Notes: generated from the letters alone by a model not told the origin. A stretch of DNA of 64,000 bases from Eumeta japonica (GCA_005406025.1 BGZK01002093.1:16003-80002); one strand, 5' to 3'. Counted from the stretch's first letter, positions 37,291 through 50,539 are shown. Program-made: numbers and translations.

Positions 37291-37789
37291 GCATGTCGAT
37301 ACATGTTGTAGACAAGGATCTAATTATGGATTTCAGCGAATTAAAACGCAATGAATGGTATTAGGGTTCAAATTTTTGAAGATCTGTTTTGTTTATAAGC
37401 TACATATGAAATCCCGGATGTACTGGAATTAAAAAGTATTTTTTCGCGGATGGAGGTACTGCAATAGCCACAACATTGTGGCACCCCGTTTACTTTAAAA
37501 GTACAAAAATTTTAAGGAAAAATATCATTTTAAATACCATTATGTTTAGGCATTAAGCAGTGAATATCAGAAGAATGTATTACCTCACATACACATTCTA
37601 TTACAGCTTAAAAATAAGTAAAATCTGTCGAGAATGATAATACAATAACAGCGGAGCTTTCACATTCCCAATGATATTCCTTATTTTACGTTATGTTTCA
37701 AAATATGATTCACATTTTGCGTAAAAAACATTATTTTTCCCCGCAAAACCAATGAAATTTGCAGTAAGTAGTACCCATGAACACATGTT

Positions 37790-40290
37790 GTTCAGGAATT
37801 TATTCTCATTTTCTCTTCTTTCTAAATATTTTTAGTTCTCATTTATGCAGCTGTATACTGTTCACTTTGGATAAATTTTTTTTTTACGTAGTTGTGCAAA
37901 TATACTTGAGACAACTCATTACAATAACAGTTATAGTGACAATAAAAGTAGAGGTCATAGCAATAATGTTACTAACACTGGAACAATATCGTTTTTGATT
38001 TCAAGCAATAATAATTCTAACAAATTATTTGATAAATTGTCGTCATCGTGTATATCAGTGTGATAGATTTAAAGACATATTTAACACTTATGACAGCCTT
38101 CGTGTCATTTAGTGCGCTACTGACATTTTGTGATAAACTATAATCATGTCATTTCTGAGACAATAATTTTTTTATATGATTATATAGAGTTGAAAGTGGA
38201 ATTTCAATTTTCCAATAGCAAAGGAAACATAAGCCACTAAACATGCTATGCTCAATTGAATTACATAATTATAAAAAGAAACATGACTTGAGGACTCCTC
38301 GAATGTGAAGGACGAATTTACTATAATTATATTGATATGTTCTGAAAATGTGTCCCTTTCTGGGTTCTGTATGTAAATTGAAACATTTGTGTTCGGTGTA
38401 CAGCGTCGTTCTGCGCTTAAATTTAAAATATAAATGTTACGTTTACGATATTGACGTTTTTGAAACTAAGATTGTGTGAGATTAATATTTAAGTATTTCA
38501 ATAACAATGCGTTTTACTGCTGTCGAATTATCATTGGCAGGTAAGTGACTAGATAAATTCCTTTCAAATAATACATCTCATAGCTCGCGCGCGAGGCAGA
38601 ATCCGAGTTCGTCACCTGCCCAGGCACGCTGCTCGGCGCGGGGCACACTACTCGGCGTGCGGTGCACGGTCTCATGGCACGGCGATCGCGTTGGAGTCTG
38701 AGCTAACAATTAGTAGGGTTGTGTCTATATTATTAATAAGTATATTTTTATGCATTTCTGTTATTGTTATTTTGTTAAAGTTGTTCTAAAAAAGGAGATT
38801 ATTAATATTTGCGAAAAAGTACATGTTCGATTCTGTCCTGTATACATAATATGTAATATAGGCGTTTAAATCGTCTCTGACCTGTGAATGCGTGCGAGGT
38901 GACAGCGTATTATAGAAATGCACGATTGTTAACTAATCACGTTGCGTATAGAGATGTGTACATAAGAAAATTAATGATAGGATACGGTCATAAATAACCA
39001 CAGGAACTGATACAATGGTCAAACATGATATGTAGGTAGGAAAAATTCAAACACAATGGAGGCAGCAGTGCTTTTTCTCGTGTGTTAATAACGCAACAAC
39101 TTGTTCTCTTTCTTAACCCATATGTAATCTAAAGTTTTTAAATATGAATTTAAATGTAGCACATATCGGGTATTAAGCATATATTAGAACGAATATGGAA
39201 CTCGCTAGAACTGAGTTGGCAAGTACATCAGATGTATATAAATATAAGAATACCATTCATCAGGTAGAGCTCAACTTTTTAGCAAAAATAAATGTCTTGA
39301 GATTCATTCGCTTCTTCTCTCTGTCGTAGAATTGAAGAAATTACAGGACAATACTTCCTGCAAAATTCCCTGTTGACTGGATGCATTTCCAAAACCTTTC
39401 CAACCAGGTTATAGATTTTTCTTCTTCGACTGGTCTTCATCTCAGATTTTTCCATAGACTACACTAATATTTTATTCTTAAACATAGCAATTCTAGAAAA
39501 AAAACTTTTCATTTTTCAGCATTCAAACAGTCATACTGGCAACAAATGACGACGGCGTATTCACAGTAAGTATCTCAAGTATTAGTCTCTATTTAAAACA
39601 TCCAAACGAAACTTTATAGTGTCCTAAGGCATTTTAGGGCAATTAGTTTAATAATACATGCGTTTTAAATTTATGTGTGAAGAATATGCATAGAATGGCA
39701 ATAATAATAAGGAAATTTAGCAGTCATATTAGTAATGATTTCTATATCAATCCTGATTCATATTCGAAAATTGAACATGATTTTTTAAGTGGATATAATT
39801 TATACTTTTTAATATTGAAGACACATACTAATCGACGTCTTTCCATTGCAATTACTCTTTATATAATTATGTTAATTTTAAATTTATTGTACTCTTTTTA
39901 AGTCATATCTTTCAGTTTAATATTTCTCTTAATGAATTTGTTTGTTTTCCCCCATTTTGTTTGACATTTAACTCGATGCCCTATTTTATTTTACCGTGTT
40001 TATTTAGTAATCTCATAGATACTTTTAAAAATGTCGTTCCATTGTTAGTTATTATGCTCCACTCAATGCCTTTTATAATGTTAATAGAAATTTCTGAGGT
40101 AATCTGCTTCGAAGAAGAATTTCTAATAGTTTCACTCAATTTTCAAAGTTCATTTTGAAAATCATAAATAATTCGCGTCATCAATAAAAAAATTATTTAA
40201 TTTATTAATTATTAAGTTATTCATATAAATGTTCCATTTAATAGTTTTTTTAGTTTACCGGTAATTTAAGGTGTAACTAAATTGAATTAC
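37790..40290. repeat. Inner inverted repeat, right arm
   Basis: Inverted copy of 19565-22260, including the GC-rich block (38583-38706) and a 74-codon frame at 39677-39901 that aligns without gaps to the frame at 20242-20012. The arms enclose copies C, D and E. Confidence 0.85.
38507..38706 (+). other. Conserved GC-rich block with possible two-exon mini-ORF (right copy)
   Basis: ATG 38507, 34 nt to GGCAG|GTAAGTGA, an 83-bp gap, CTGCCCAG| and then 83 nt to TAA at 38704-38706. The 38-residue conceptual product differs from the left copy at about four positions, all near the exon junction. The second segment differs by a single base between arms. Confidence 0.2.
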
Positions 40291-41940
40291 AACCTGATAA
40301 AAATCAAATATTAATTCTGTAGAAATCAAAACGTTGAGAATTCACTAAAATATTAACGGCTGGATATAGTGATGAATAATTTTAGTTTAACTCACGTACA
40401 TCTTGGTGGAGTTGGCAAATTTTTAAATAAAAATTATATAATATAAAGCAAAATTTTATACTTGTTGTGGAATCGATAAAAAGTACCAGACGGATAAACA
40501 CAAATTACTAGGCGCAAAAAGATATAACGTTTATTCAATACGTTCAAGTAAGCTTTTATTAAATTCAAGTGGCACTGAGGGAGATAGAGCTTCTATGAGA
40601 TTTACCAAGAGATCCTTGGTTATGAGGGTATTTGGACAAATTATACGACAAACAACGGAACAAAAGAAACGCAACGGACACAAAAAAACGGTGTTCACAC
40701 GACAGTGGAACATTTTCTAAATAAAAAAATGTTTATTGAATGATATTTTTCAATAGAAAATTCCTCAGATATTTTCTATACTTTATGGGATAAAATTTTC
40801 ATTTAAAGACTGTAATTTGTATTATATTATTATATAATGCCTCAGAAATTCCTTGAGATTAATTAAAGAAATACTTTGTTAAGGCGCTCTTAACAAAAAT
40901 TTTACTTTATAGAACATAATGTTTCACAGTAAATAAGATAACCATACTTTTCGGTATTTTAGAAGAGTAAATTTAATGATATCATAATTTTTATCTCATA
41001 AAAAATGTGTTAATTTACATTATTCAAATGATGAAACATTAGATTTTTCCCGAATATCATGAAAAATAAAACACTAGAGAAGAGATTTTGATTAATGGCA
41101 ATATTATTAAGAGACAAACATTTTGCATTTACATTCTGTGTGTGTTTACAACATCACATATGATCGAATATGACGCTATCTCTCACATTAAGCGAGAATG
41201 CCCTTCACATTGGTAGGCGGGTAACAGCTTACATTAAGAATTGCTCAAATATTTTTGACCTTTGTCTTAAGAAAAAATTGTAGAATAAAATAGAAAATAT
41301 ATATATGTATACAAGAAAATGTTGCAGCTTTTTTGAAATTTTTAAACACTTAAAAACTAATATATCTGTCATGAAAAGGTATTTTGTAGCTTAATTTTAA
41401 AAATGAACAGAAACATATTTATTTAGCCATTTTAATAAAATAAAGTTCCTTTTCCGGAGTTAAATTACTTGTTCCGGGGTTTTGTTCCAAAATTTCAGCC
41501 AGCCAGTAATTTTAAACGTTAAATTGAAATTGTTAATAATGAAGGTAGAGTTCCGGGAGTCAGGACTTTTTTTAGTGAATTTCCTCCTCCTTAAGAATCT
41601 TTTTTTCAAAATTCAAAACAATTAATAGTTTACGAATTATAAACAAAAAACCAAACACTGCTTTTTTTCTATCTTTAATTGTTTATAACTTTTGGAAATT
41701 TTAATGTGCTAATTCAATTTTCAAGCATAATGATCTAGACAGGATTCCGGATCGAAAGAGCCATAACACAATTTTAGCGCTATTACGTTGAATTAACACC
41801 ATTTTCAACTTATCGACTAGACTATTCTAGCGGATGGCGGTCCACGTGAACATTCAGGAAAGTGTTCACGTGTCCGTATAGCCGATTTGAACTATCTTTA
41901 AGTGTATTCGGAATGTTAACAACATTATAAGAAAAAAAGA
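40291..41940. other. Gene-free AT-rich stretch
   Basis: No recognisable frame, RNA or terminal repeats. A short inverted pair GTCCACGTGAAC / GTTCACGTG is visible near 41840-41872. Confidence 0.4.
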
Positions 41941-41943
41941 AAC

Positions 41944-42015
41944 CTCCACGGTGGGCAATCGAAGCCCGTTCTCATGCGTGACAGATGGGGATGTTCACCA
42001 TCACACTACCGAGGA
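41944..42015 (-). pseudogene. tRNA-Asp(GTC)-like pseudogene
   Basis: The minus strand reads as a 72-nt tRNA-Asp: TCCTCGG 5' acceptor, anticodon loop CTGTCAC with anticodon GTC, and T-loop TTCGATT. The acceptor has a T4-T69 mismatch, the anticodon stem (CCCAT/GCATG) has three mismatches, and the T stem has one mismatch with the usual G53-C61 pair replaced by C-G. The length equals the usual insect tRNA-Asp. Decayed tRNA copy or tRNA-derived repeat, unlikely to be functional. Confidence 0.7.
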
Positions 42016-42775
42016 TGTTCAAATACATCTAGAAAATCAAAATATTGTGAATGAGGACAGAAAAATAGAAATAATGCTTTTGGGTTAACACTTGTATTAA
42101 ATTTACTCCTCATAAAAATGCGACATCAGGAGCTTTATATGAAAATCGATTCATAAGGAGTAAACTCAAAAACATGCTGAAAGATTTTAATTACATGTAT
42201 AATTCCTCTACAGACACTTGATCGTGATAAATGTTTATCAGCTTTATGTAGTAAATACGTGTATTTGCATGTGTAAAATACTGCGGACTGCCCAATAAGT
42301 AGAGACAAACTTTAATTTATAATATTATTTAATTAAAAGAAATTTCACTAATTGGGTTACACATTTTAGATCTAAATTTATATGAACATTATCATAAATG
42401 AGCATAAATTTCAAAACGAATGCATTATAATAAAATTAAGAAAACTGTCCAAAAACCAGTTTGTATTGTTAGGTTTTTCGTGTTAGTCTTAGAAAATGTT
42501 TCTATTTATTTATTTTTTTATAATAGTATTTTACTTTACTTAACATCAATAATTCCACGAGGGGCATACCATATAACGTAGTTATATGACGATGTCAAGT
42601 ATATTTTGAAGTTAAGCGACGAAATTTCAATATTATTACTCTGTCAACAGTCTACGAAAATAATTCATTTAAGTGTGTTTGTCTTTCGAGACTTCATAGT
42701 CTCAGGCAGAGTGTATTTTGAAGTGGACGTTAGAAGTTGGCAGCTCGTAGATACGCAGTGTAAAAGAAAAACGAA

Positions 42776-45700
42776 ATGTCGCGAAGTAACGAGCGACTTT
42801 TGAACAACGCTCTAAATGCAGATTTCCAACACATGCTGAGGCCGTACTACTTCACACAAAAGCTGTTGTGCGCCTCAAAGTACAGCATCAAGGACAGTTT
42901 TGTGCTCCCGAACTCGAGGGCGTATTGCGCAGTTAGCGTTTTAGCGCTGGGCTTTATCACCTACTTTTACGTCATCAGCAGTGTGACCACGTCTTGTACA
43001 ATAAAAAATCAATGTCCTTTGATAACTTATGGGCATTACCTTCTCGCACATTTTATTGCAACAGCATGCATAATTTTTCAAACTGAACCAGCCGTGAAGC
43101 TATTGATTCAAATGCAAGGCATAGATAGAAAACTGATTTCCTTCAGCATAACAAATATTCCATACTTTGTTTTGCGAAATTGGTGCTATATTATTTTCAT
43201 AACTGTATTGTATGGATTAAACATTTTGATCATAGCTTTGAACACAGACTACTATTCGTTGTTTGCTTATTTATTAATATTTGTTACTATCATCTTTGAT
43301 GTAGACATGCTGCTTGCTATTTCTGTCGTTGACTTTCTTATCTCGAGATTGAAATGTTTTTCCAATTTGTTCGTCGCTTTTAATGAAAATCAACTAAACG
43401 TATCCAATGAAAACAACTCGGCGATTTCGTTCAACGATTTGTTCCAGATCCTTAAGGAAATATTAAAAGCTCACACCCTGTCCAGTAAATTGGTTCAGTA
43501 TTCAGTACGTAATTATGATGATGTAAACTTGATGTGTTATTTTTAATATCTCTTAATAATTGATGTAATATTTTAGATTCTTAGCTACATCCTGAGTACG
43601 TTCATTAATATCCTTGTATCATTGCAAATAATAATTGAATGGGCGAAAGATGTAAAGGTAATATTTTTTATGTCAATTGATTTCATGATAGGGGACAATG
43701 CCAATCGAATTATTAAAGGAACGAGTACTTATATAACACTCATAGGTTCTGATATCGGGGAATAATATGATTTTGGTAATTTTGACAAAATATTTTTAAT
43801 ATCGGCGCAGCCATACATGTTTTTAAAGTCGTGAAGTTAATTAGATTAATCTATAACAATAAACTATTATGTCATAGAAGACTCATGGAAACTCATTGAA
43901 ATGAGACTTGTAATCATAACGTAATTTTCTGTTTTACGTGTAACAAGAGGCATGTTTTAAATGTCTACACCGGCTTATAATGGGTGTTTTAGTGGCCAAT
44001 ATGTGTATAGATAATTATAACCTTCGATCATAAATGTTTTCAATTTTCGGCTGTCTATATTTTTGATGATTTCGATATTATTTCGCATATAATAATTACT
44101 ACTTCGTTCTACTTACGTACTTATACGGTTACGAAAATGCACTGTAAGTCTATTATAGTAGTTATTGTTACGTTACACGATATGGAGTTCACATATTCGA
44201 GGTCTGAGGTTCTGGAAACCTCTTTTTACTTATTACTGTCGCCTTTAATTGTAAACAAAGGTATAAGAGTTTCAGTAAAGATCGGAACTAACAAGATTCA
44301 CATTTTATCGGGAGAAGTTCTAGTCGTAATCTGCTATCCATCAGCAGCCCTTTAACTCGTTTCATTAGTGTAAATAGAAATAGTTTTGTTTTTTTTTTCT
44401 GATAAGCATTTTCATCCGTTGTTCAAAAAAATATCAGAAAAAAATGCTATTCATAAACATTTTTAATTTTTTGATATTACTAGAATAGAAAATTGGAAAT
44501 TTATTATATGCAATAAAACACATAGAAATGTTCAAAAGAAATAGTGTTTGACATAAACTAATTACAAAACAGAAATAAACTTTGTTTACATGTGAGTCGA
44601 CCATGTAAAGTAACAAATTCGTTTAGAGGGCTCTGTGTGCGTATGTTCAGGAGGGTCCCTGTGGACATACAGAACTTAAATACCCGTATTTAAGAACATT
44701 ATGAAACAATCGCTCAGGAAAAAAGAGTGGTTTTATATAATATCCAAATATTTAGGGGACAAATATCCATGGGTATAGGCGGCTCGAATGCTTACCGGGC
44801 TGTTTCGTTTATCAAGGGTTTTGTATTTATTTTGGCTAGTATGATGAAATACGTTACTCTTTATTGTCTTCCTCGTTTTTCGTGAGGAAAACAGCCTTTT
44901 GCACGAGTGGCGAAGCTGAAATTTGCAAAAAATATGACATATTTCAAGTTTTTTTATAACATATGAAGTAATTTTACTTTGAATTTGAATTTAGACAATT
45001 AACTAAAAAAATTATGTAGAAGATTGGTCCATAACATTTTATTGTGTTTTATATTTACACTAAAATGGAACGGCATAAAATTAAAACATCTCAAATGATC
45101 ATTTACACCATTACCATTAGAATCTAACTATATGAAACAAATATTTGATACTTTTTTATTTATTTTACTTTATTGTATTAATTTTACATCGCTTACTGGA
45201 AAAAAACTGTATTTATGCTATACTTTCAGCCTTCGGAAATTTACCTTGAAATGTCAATTATGTACATCCTGACAGTTGCATGGATTTTCGAAAATTTTGT
45301 CATGATCATCATGTTCTCTTTGGGCTGCGAGAGATTCTACAGCTGCCTCGACGATATTAGAAATAAATGCACAATTGCTTACGACTTATCTCCTGAACGT
45401 AGTAAGATAATCATCTTTTATTATAACATGTTTCTTTTTTTTTTGAACTAACAGGGTTCGCGTATGTGTAAGCTATTTCACGGAATTGTATGCCACAACG
45501 TTTTCTTTCATATTTTTTTCTTTAAAATTTGATCAACTTTTAATATTCATCTTACGTCATGAAATATTACAATTCACGTTGAAATTATAATATATATGTT
45601 TTATAAAAATTAAGTGTCTGTGATTTCAAAATTTTTATCTTAATTGTTAGTTAATTGTTAAAAAGGTTTGAAACGATTATTTTTAAAAAGTTTGTCTGTG

Positions 45701-46465
45701 TGTTTGTCCGGAGTAACCTTCGAAGCGGCTTAGTCAATCTTGATGTGAGTTGTACTTTTCGTCTCAAAAATATTTAAGTTTCCGCATGAAAATAAAAAAA
45801 ATATTTAAAGATGGGATTACTGGTATTGTATTGAATCGAAAGTGAAAATCCTATCACAATCGAGGACTCGACCGGAATACGTATTGAACTGCAAACACGA
45901 TCAGAATTGAGACCTTAATCGAGAAACGGGCTGAGATTGAAACCGAAAGCAGCAGCGGGGTCAAGATTGGTAGCAGTACCAGGATCGGAATAATGACGGG
46001 CACAGCGTTATCTGTCGATATAAAAAGTATAGCTATTCATTCTATGTTCACGATGTCGGACCGCGTGCGAAAGACAGTATATTAATTTATAAATTCTCAA
46101 TGCCAATTCCAACTAACTACTTCAGTTTCACGTGATGCATGAACTCCACAGGCATTCCTTTTAATCGCCGTTCCTTATCTTTCTATTTATATCATCAACA
46201 CTGCACTGTGACAGAAATAGCGACTTATCTTTCCATAAGCATTGATTATATTTTACTGAATATGTCACTATATTGATTGTTACAGTGAAGATTTGTTGCA
46301 GATATATCTCGAAAGACAGCCAAGAATATACTACGATTATGCGATGTCAGATTCTCCAAGATGCGTCCGTGCGGTCTATTCGTGGTGGACGCCGCTCTGC
46401 CACTACGGCTGTTAGGCCTGGTCGCCACCTACTGCATTGTGCTGCTACAGTTTGCATTTTTGTAA
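42776..46465 (+). CDS. Gustatory receptor, copy F (intact, 381 aa)
   Basis: Member of the Gr (7tm_7) chemoreceptor family. Exons: 42776-43504, 43577-43657, 45230-45401, 46302-46465, the same sizes as copy D (729, 81, 172, 164 bp) with phases 0, 0 and 1 and GT/AG introns of 72, 1572 and 900 bp. The joined frame is open from MSRSNERLLNNAL to TYCIVLLQFAFL, with the Gr signature at about residues 370-378. Candidate membrane segments are near residues 48-70, 84-107, 128-150, 157-185, 245-265, 277-300 and 355-381. The start is aligned in copies B, D and F. Intron 3 contains a purine-rich hexamer array and a TCTG-type dispersed repeat. The 3' flank resembles that of copy B (shared TTTTAAT-GCTAGCACCAGCACA-type stretch), so B and F are direct duplicates. 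An AATAAA lies at 46645-46650. The ligand is unknown. Confidence 0.9.
45835..46000. repeat. Degenerate purine-rich hexamer array 3 (in copy F intron 3)
   Basis: Imperfect hexamers such as AATCGA, GACCGG, GATCAG, AACCGA, GATCGG on the plus strand, comparable with arrays 1 and 2. Confidence 0.6.
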
Positions 46466-46879
46466 TATATTGCACATCATCACATTCAAACATTCAATCA
46501 TCGGGTATCAGCAGCATGACAATCGCTACGGTCATGACGATTGGACCACAGGGCTCGTCAAGCACCCGCTCGTTTCAGACGAATTCAGCTCCCGCATTAG
46601 TAAAATATTTTAAATTAATTTACTTAGCAGGTCGGGAGGGGATTAATAAAAAGGTGATGTTGTAACTTTGATTTTTGGTGACACTAATACTTTTAATAGC
46701 ACCAGCACAGCAAACACTTATGTATGTATATGCATGTATTTAACTAAATATATGTATTTTTTACGAAATGTTTATTTTATTTATTCCAGGTGCTTATAAA
46801 AAAAAATCTTAACACAGACGAAAATGCGAGAGAATACATTTTATGCGTTTTAACGTTCACGCTCTCTCTCTAATGTTAA

Positions 46880-47150
46880 TCAAAGTAGAATCAATGCGGT
46901 GGGAATAGGATCTTTGCGTAATGTGTGTGGAGTGTCTCTGAAAGATAGATGTAGGAACAGTGACGTCAGAGAGAGGTGTGCTTTAAAAGGTGGTGTAGTG
47001 ACTAAGGAACAAAAGTTATGTTGCTGTGGGTTGGCCATCTGACAGGATGAATGAAAGTAGACTGACAAAACAAATCTATAGAGCAAATGTGTGTGGCAGA
47101 AAGGTCGACAATTTTTCGCCGATACATTGACGTTAAGGGAATCATACTAT
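46880..47150 (+). mobile_element. LINE C-terminal fragment, plus strand
   Basis: Across frameshifts the translation reads CGVSLKDRCRNSDVRERCALKGGVVTK and then WPSDRMNESRLTKQIYRANVCGRKV. This is the C-terminal tail of the LINE family also seen at 26290-26620 (minus) and 58085-58440. Confidence 0.7.
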
Positions 47151-49795
47151 AAATCGAATCTTTCGAAGAGTTTTATGGAGCAAATTCACCCAATACTTCT
47201 CTAAGAACGATTCTAATGTCACATCTTCCGTAACACATCGCTTTTCTTTAATAATTTAATTCTTCGGATTTTGAATCATAGTTACGCACATTACCTTTTG
47301 ATTTATTTAGGAAATTATATTATAGAATTATAATTATATAATTAATAAAATAAAAATATTATAATAATTAGAGATAACTTTTAAAATTTTGCCAAAATGA
47401 AGAAAAACGATAAATTAATTATGTGTTCAAGTTTAACTTGAATAACTTTTGAAGGAATGAGTTTATAAAAAAAATCATCTAATACCTTTTTGAAGAGCGT
47501 CAAAATCCTTATAATAATACTTAATGGTCTTACCTATTTATATAGCCGTGTTATTTAAATGGAAAATTAAAATACGCAATGAGCGACCTCTAAATATTAA
47601 TATTAACAGTTATTCTTTTTATAGGCATCTTTTTACACCTCCCCGGTAGTTTAAATGTGGGAGTTTCAAAAAAAATAGACGATGTTTTTGAAACAGCCTA
47701 ATACATATATAATTAGTTTAAGGTTTGAGTTGCTCCTCTTGAGTAGCTTCCAGGGCGTGCGTTGCTTTATTATTTAAAGTATTTAACTTACAATGTATTT
47801 TCATTGTACTAGTCTATGCATAAATACGTAAAAACAAAACAGTTCAGAACGTTTTCTTTGTCTCTTTTTCAGTAAAATTTCTTTTCCTATTTAGTGGCTA
47901 TTAACGCACTTTAGCGTTATCATGAAAAATTTTGAAAACAGTTTTTTCCTGACCTTGAGCATACATTCGAATTCTTTATTCAGAAGCCTCTAACAATCAT
48001 GATTCATGCTCCTCACGTCTACTATCTACAGTTTTTAAGAGGTAGGAAAATTTCTTCAAACTATATCCACCAAGTCTGAAATAAAATATCAACTTTTGAG
48101 AAATGCCCTAAAGGGTAGGTCTGAAAAAACACGTGTAGACAATAGTCAAGAGGAAAGGCTAAATTATTTACATCAAACGTCAAAAATATAGTCATTGAGA
48201 ATATGTAAAGAATCACTTCACAACGTTTGGAGATATGTTCATAAAAGGGGACCCACGAAAATATCTCAAATTCAAGAATCTGTTTCTGAATGATTACAAC
48301 TTAGAGCTTTGGCAAATGTAACCCACAAATAAATAAACAAATAACATATGCATGAAGTTAGGATCAATAAAACAATAACAAAATTCTTAGGTTGTACACA
48401 CAGTTTGGGATGGCTTCTAACACAGGCTAGATAATAAGTACAGTGAAAAGTATGTCCAAATCTGAGCAATGGATAAAGTGTCTTATAAATGCAGAGCCAG
48501 CAAATTGAAGGCGGAAACTCAAGGAATTTGTTGTGTTGCGAAGAAAGTGAAGATTCGATGAAATAAAGAATTTAAAATACAAGTCACGTTGACTTGCTAA
48601 GCAGCAGTTAAACAAAGATCTTTTATTGAAAAAAAAATGCACTTTCGACACGTTTTTAAATTATGTAGCGACGTCACAATTCCTTCTTTGATTTTTTGGG
48701 GCAATCACATTTATACTAGATAGTTTCATACTAACCCTAAAATCTTCTAGACAAATCTACCACTTTATTAGAAATCTACTTCCATCAAAGCCAACAACGC
48801 ACAACATTTTCTCTCTGAACAAAATCATGTTAAGGAACGCTCTCACATAATGTCTAGTTTAAAAGTGAAACTAATAGCACGGCTTACGTATAGTTTATAA
48901 AATATTAAAGTTTCATTCAAACTTTAATTGCAACTTGAACAACAATAAAGATTCAGAAGTATTACAAGTACTAATCGACCCATCGTAGACCTGCTAATGT
49001 ATGTAGAAGGAAGCGTAATGCTCCTACCACTGCTGAAGTTGCTGTTTTTGTAAGCGAACAGAAGAAAAGAAAATAACTTTACAATCGATAATGACAAATT
49101 TATTAAACACATAAGTATCTCTTGAAGTGTAAAATTATGTTGCTCATCGGACAGCAATAACTTTAAATAATAATTTCTTCCATTATGAATTTGACAATAC
49201 TTCCAATTTATTTATTATGGCCAACTCCCTAATTGGAGCCGATAAGTTGTATCTACACAAAATCTTAACGTTTGTGTAAAGTATGCTTTTTTAGTGATTA
49301 CTTTTATTTGAAACTTAATTATTTTTACTTTAGCATTGTTTTGGCCAAGGCCGTAAAACAATATCCGCTAACACTCAAAGTTGGCATTCATTTTGAGCGA
49401 GAATTTATTATTAGTCATATTAATTCTTGTTCGCAAAATTGAAATAAAAAGGATCTTGCTTGAAATACGTTATATTGACGTCCGATACAGCAACATGATT
49501 GTGCAAGAAAAGTAATTAAAACCATTTGATAAGTTTTACATCACATTAATTATCTACATCTCTTATGATTTATTTCGAGTAAGCCATTTAGCGCTACAAA
49601 ACGTCTTTTTCCTAAATTCAATCTGTATTATCACTGTTTATTTTATAGAATACTTATGATAAAATGTACCATATAAGTTAGCTAGATAACATAGTTATGA
49701 ATTGAAAAAGGCTTGTAAATCGGATAAATAGTTTTCGTGAGATAAGGACATCAAAGGACAGAGAGAGAGACATTGGGTTTTGTAATTTACGCATT
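47151..49795. other. Gene-free stretch, probably transposon debris
   Basis: AT-rich with many short frames. None shows motifs I recognise. Part of 48130-48700 has a codon-like texture on the plus strand but is full of stops. Confidence 0.4.
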
Positions 49796-50254
49796 TCACT
49801 TGTTTGCTATGTTTTGTATGTTGCGTAAGATAACATTTAAAGACGGCGACAATGTGATTGTTTTCATTTTTTCCAATGAACGTTGAATATTAGAAAGTCG
49901 TTGGAAATATATGAATGCTAACTTGTCGGTAAATATCATCGATATAGCAATAAATACATCAATGGTAACAGCACTCAAAAAATATTTTTTCTCATTTTTT
50001 AAATACGATACACTTACATAGAAGTATAAATAACTTTTTGTTGGTAAACCGAATGTGAATGAACAAACACTAAATGTTACGGGGCGCTTGCCACAATACA
50101 ACAATAAAAACTGCATGGTTAAGCCGTTTGTGATATCAGCATGCACAAACGCACAGACGAACAAATAAAAAGTGGAAAAACTGTATTTTTGCCTCGGTAC
50201 TATAATAAAACATATAAATGTAAATGGTTTTGAAAAATATTTAACAAAGAACAC
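49796..50254 (-). CDS. Open reading frame with hydrophobic segments, unknown
   Basis: A 152-codon open frame, the longest uninterrupted one outside the receptor exons. It has two or more hydrophobic segments (FTFICFIIV near the start, FLSAVTIDVFIAISMIF in the middle) and a polar C-terminus (SLEKMKTITLSPSLNVIL). A possible splice donor CAA|GTGAAAT overlaps its end, so it could be a 5' exon. I do not recognise the family. A distant chemoreceptor exon is conceivable but unsupported, and chance AT-rich hydrophobicity is a real alternative. Confidence 0.25.
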   Translation of the reverse strand: MFFVKYFSKPFTFICFIIVPRQKYSFSTFYLFVCAFVHADITNGLTMQFLLLYCGKRPVTFSVCSFTFGLPTKSYLYFYVSVSYLKNEKKYFLSAVTIDVFIAISMIFTDKLAFIYFQRLSNIQRSLEKMKTITLSPSLNVILRNIQNIANK

Positions 50255-50539
50255 GGCGCATTTATGATTTCATTTATAATAGGTCGGGAAAAAGCTTTCC
50301 CTATTCTATAAAGTAAAAGACTGTAGTAAAATTGCTTTAGTTGTGTTATTTGGATTTGGGTAGTTTTGATACCATCAAATCGATGACATTTAAAAAAAAA
50401 GAGAAGTTAAAACAGTGGACACACATTTTGAAATTGAAACTGGCCATTTACATAAACAATGTTTAAAAAGTAATTACTACATTTGAAAGTCGAACTCTTT
50501 GGTCGCAGAATACAGTTTGTTTCATCTAACTGTCAATTG

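Noticed and set aside
41944..42015. Functional tRNA-Asp gene
   Set aside because: One acceptor mismatch, three anticodon-stem mismatches and a disrupted T stem make it a pseudogene.
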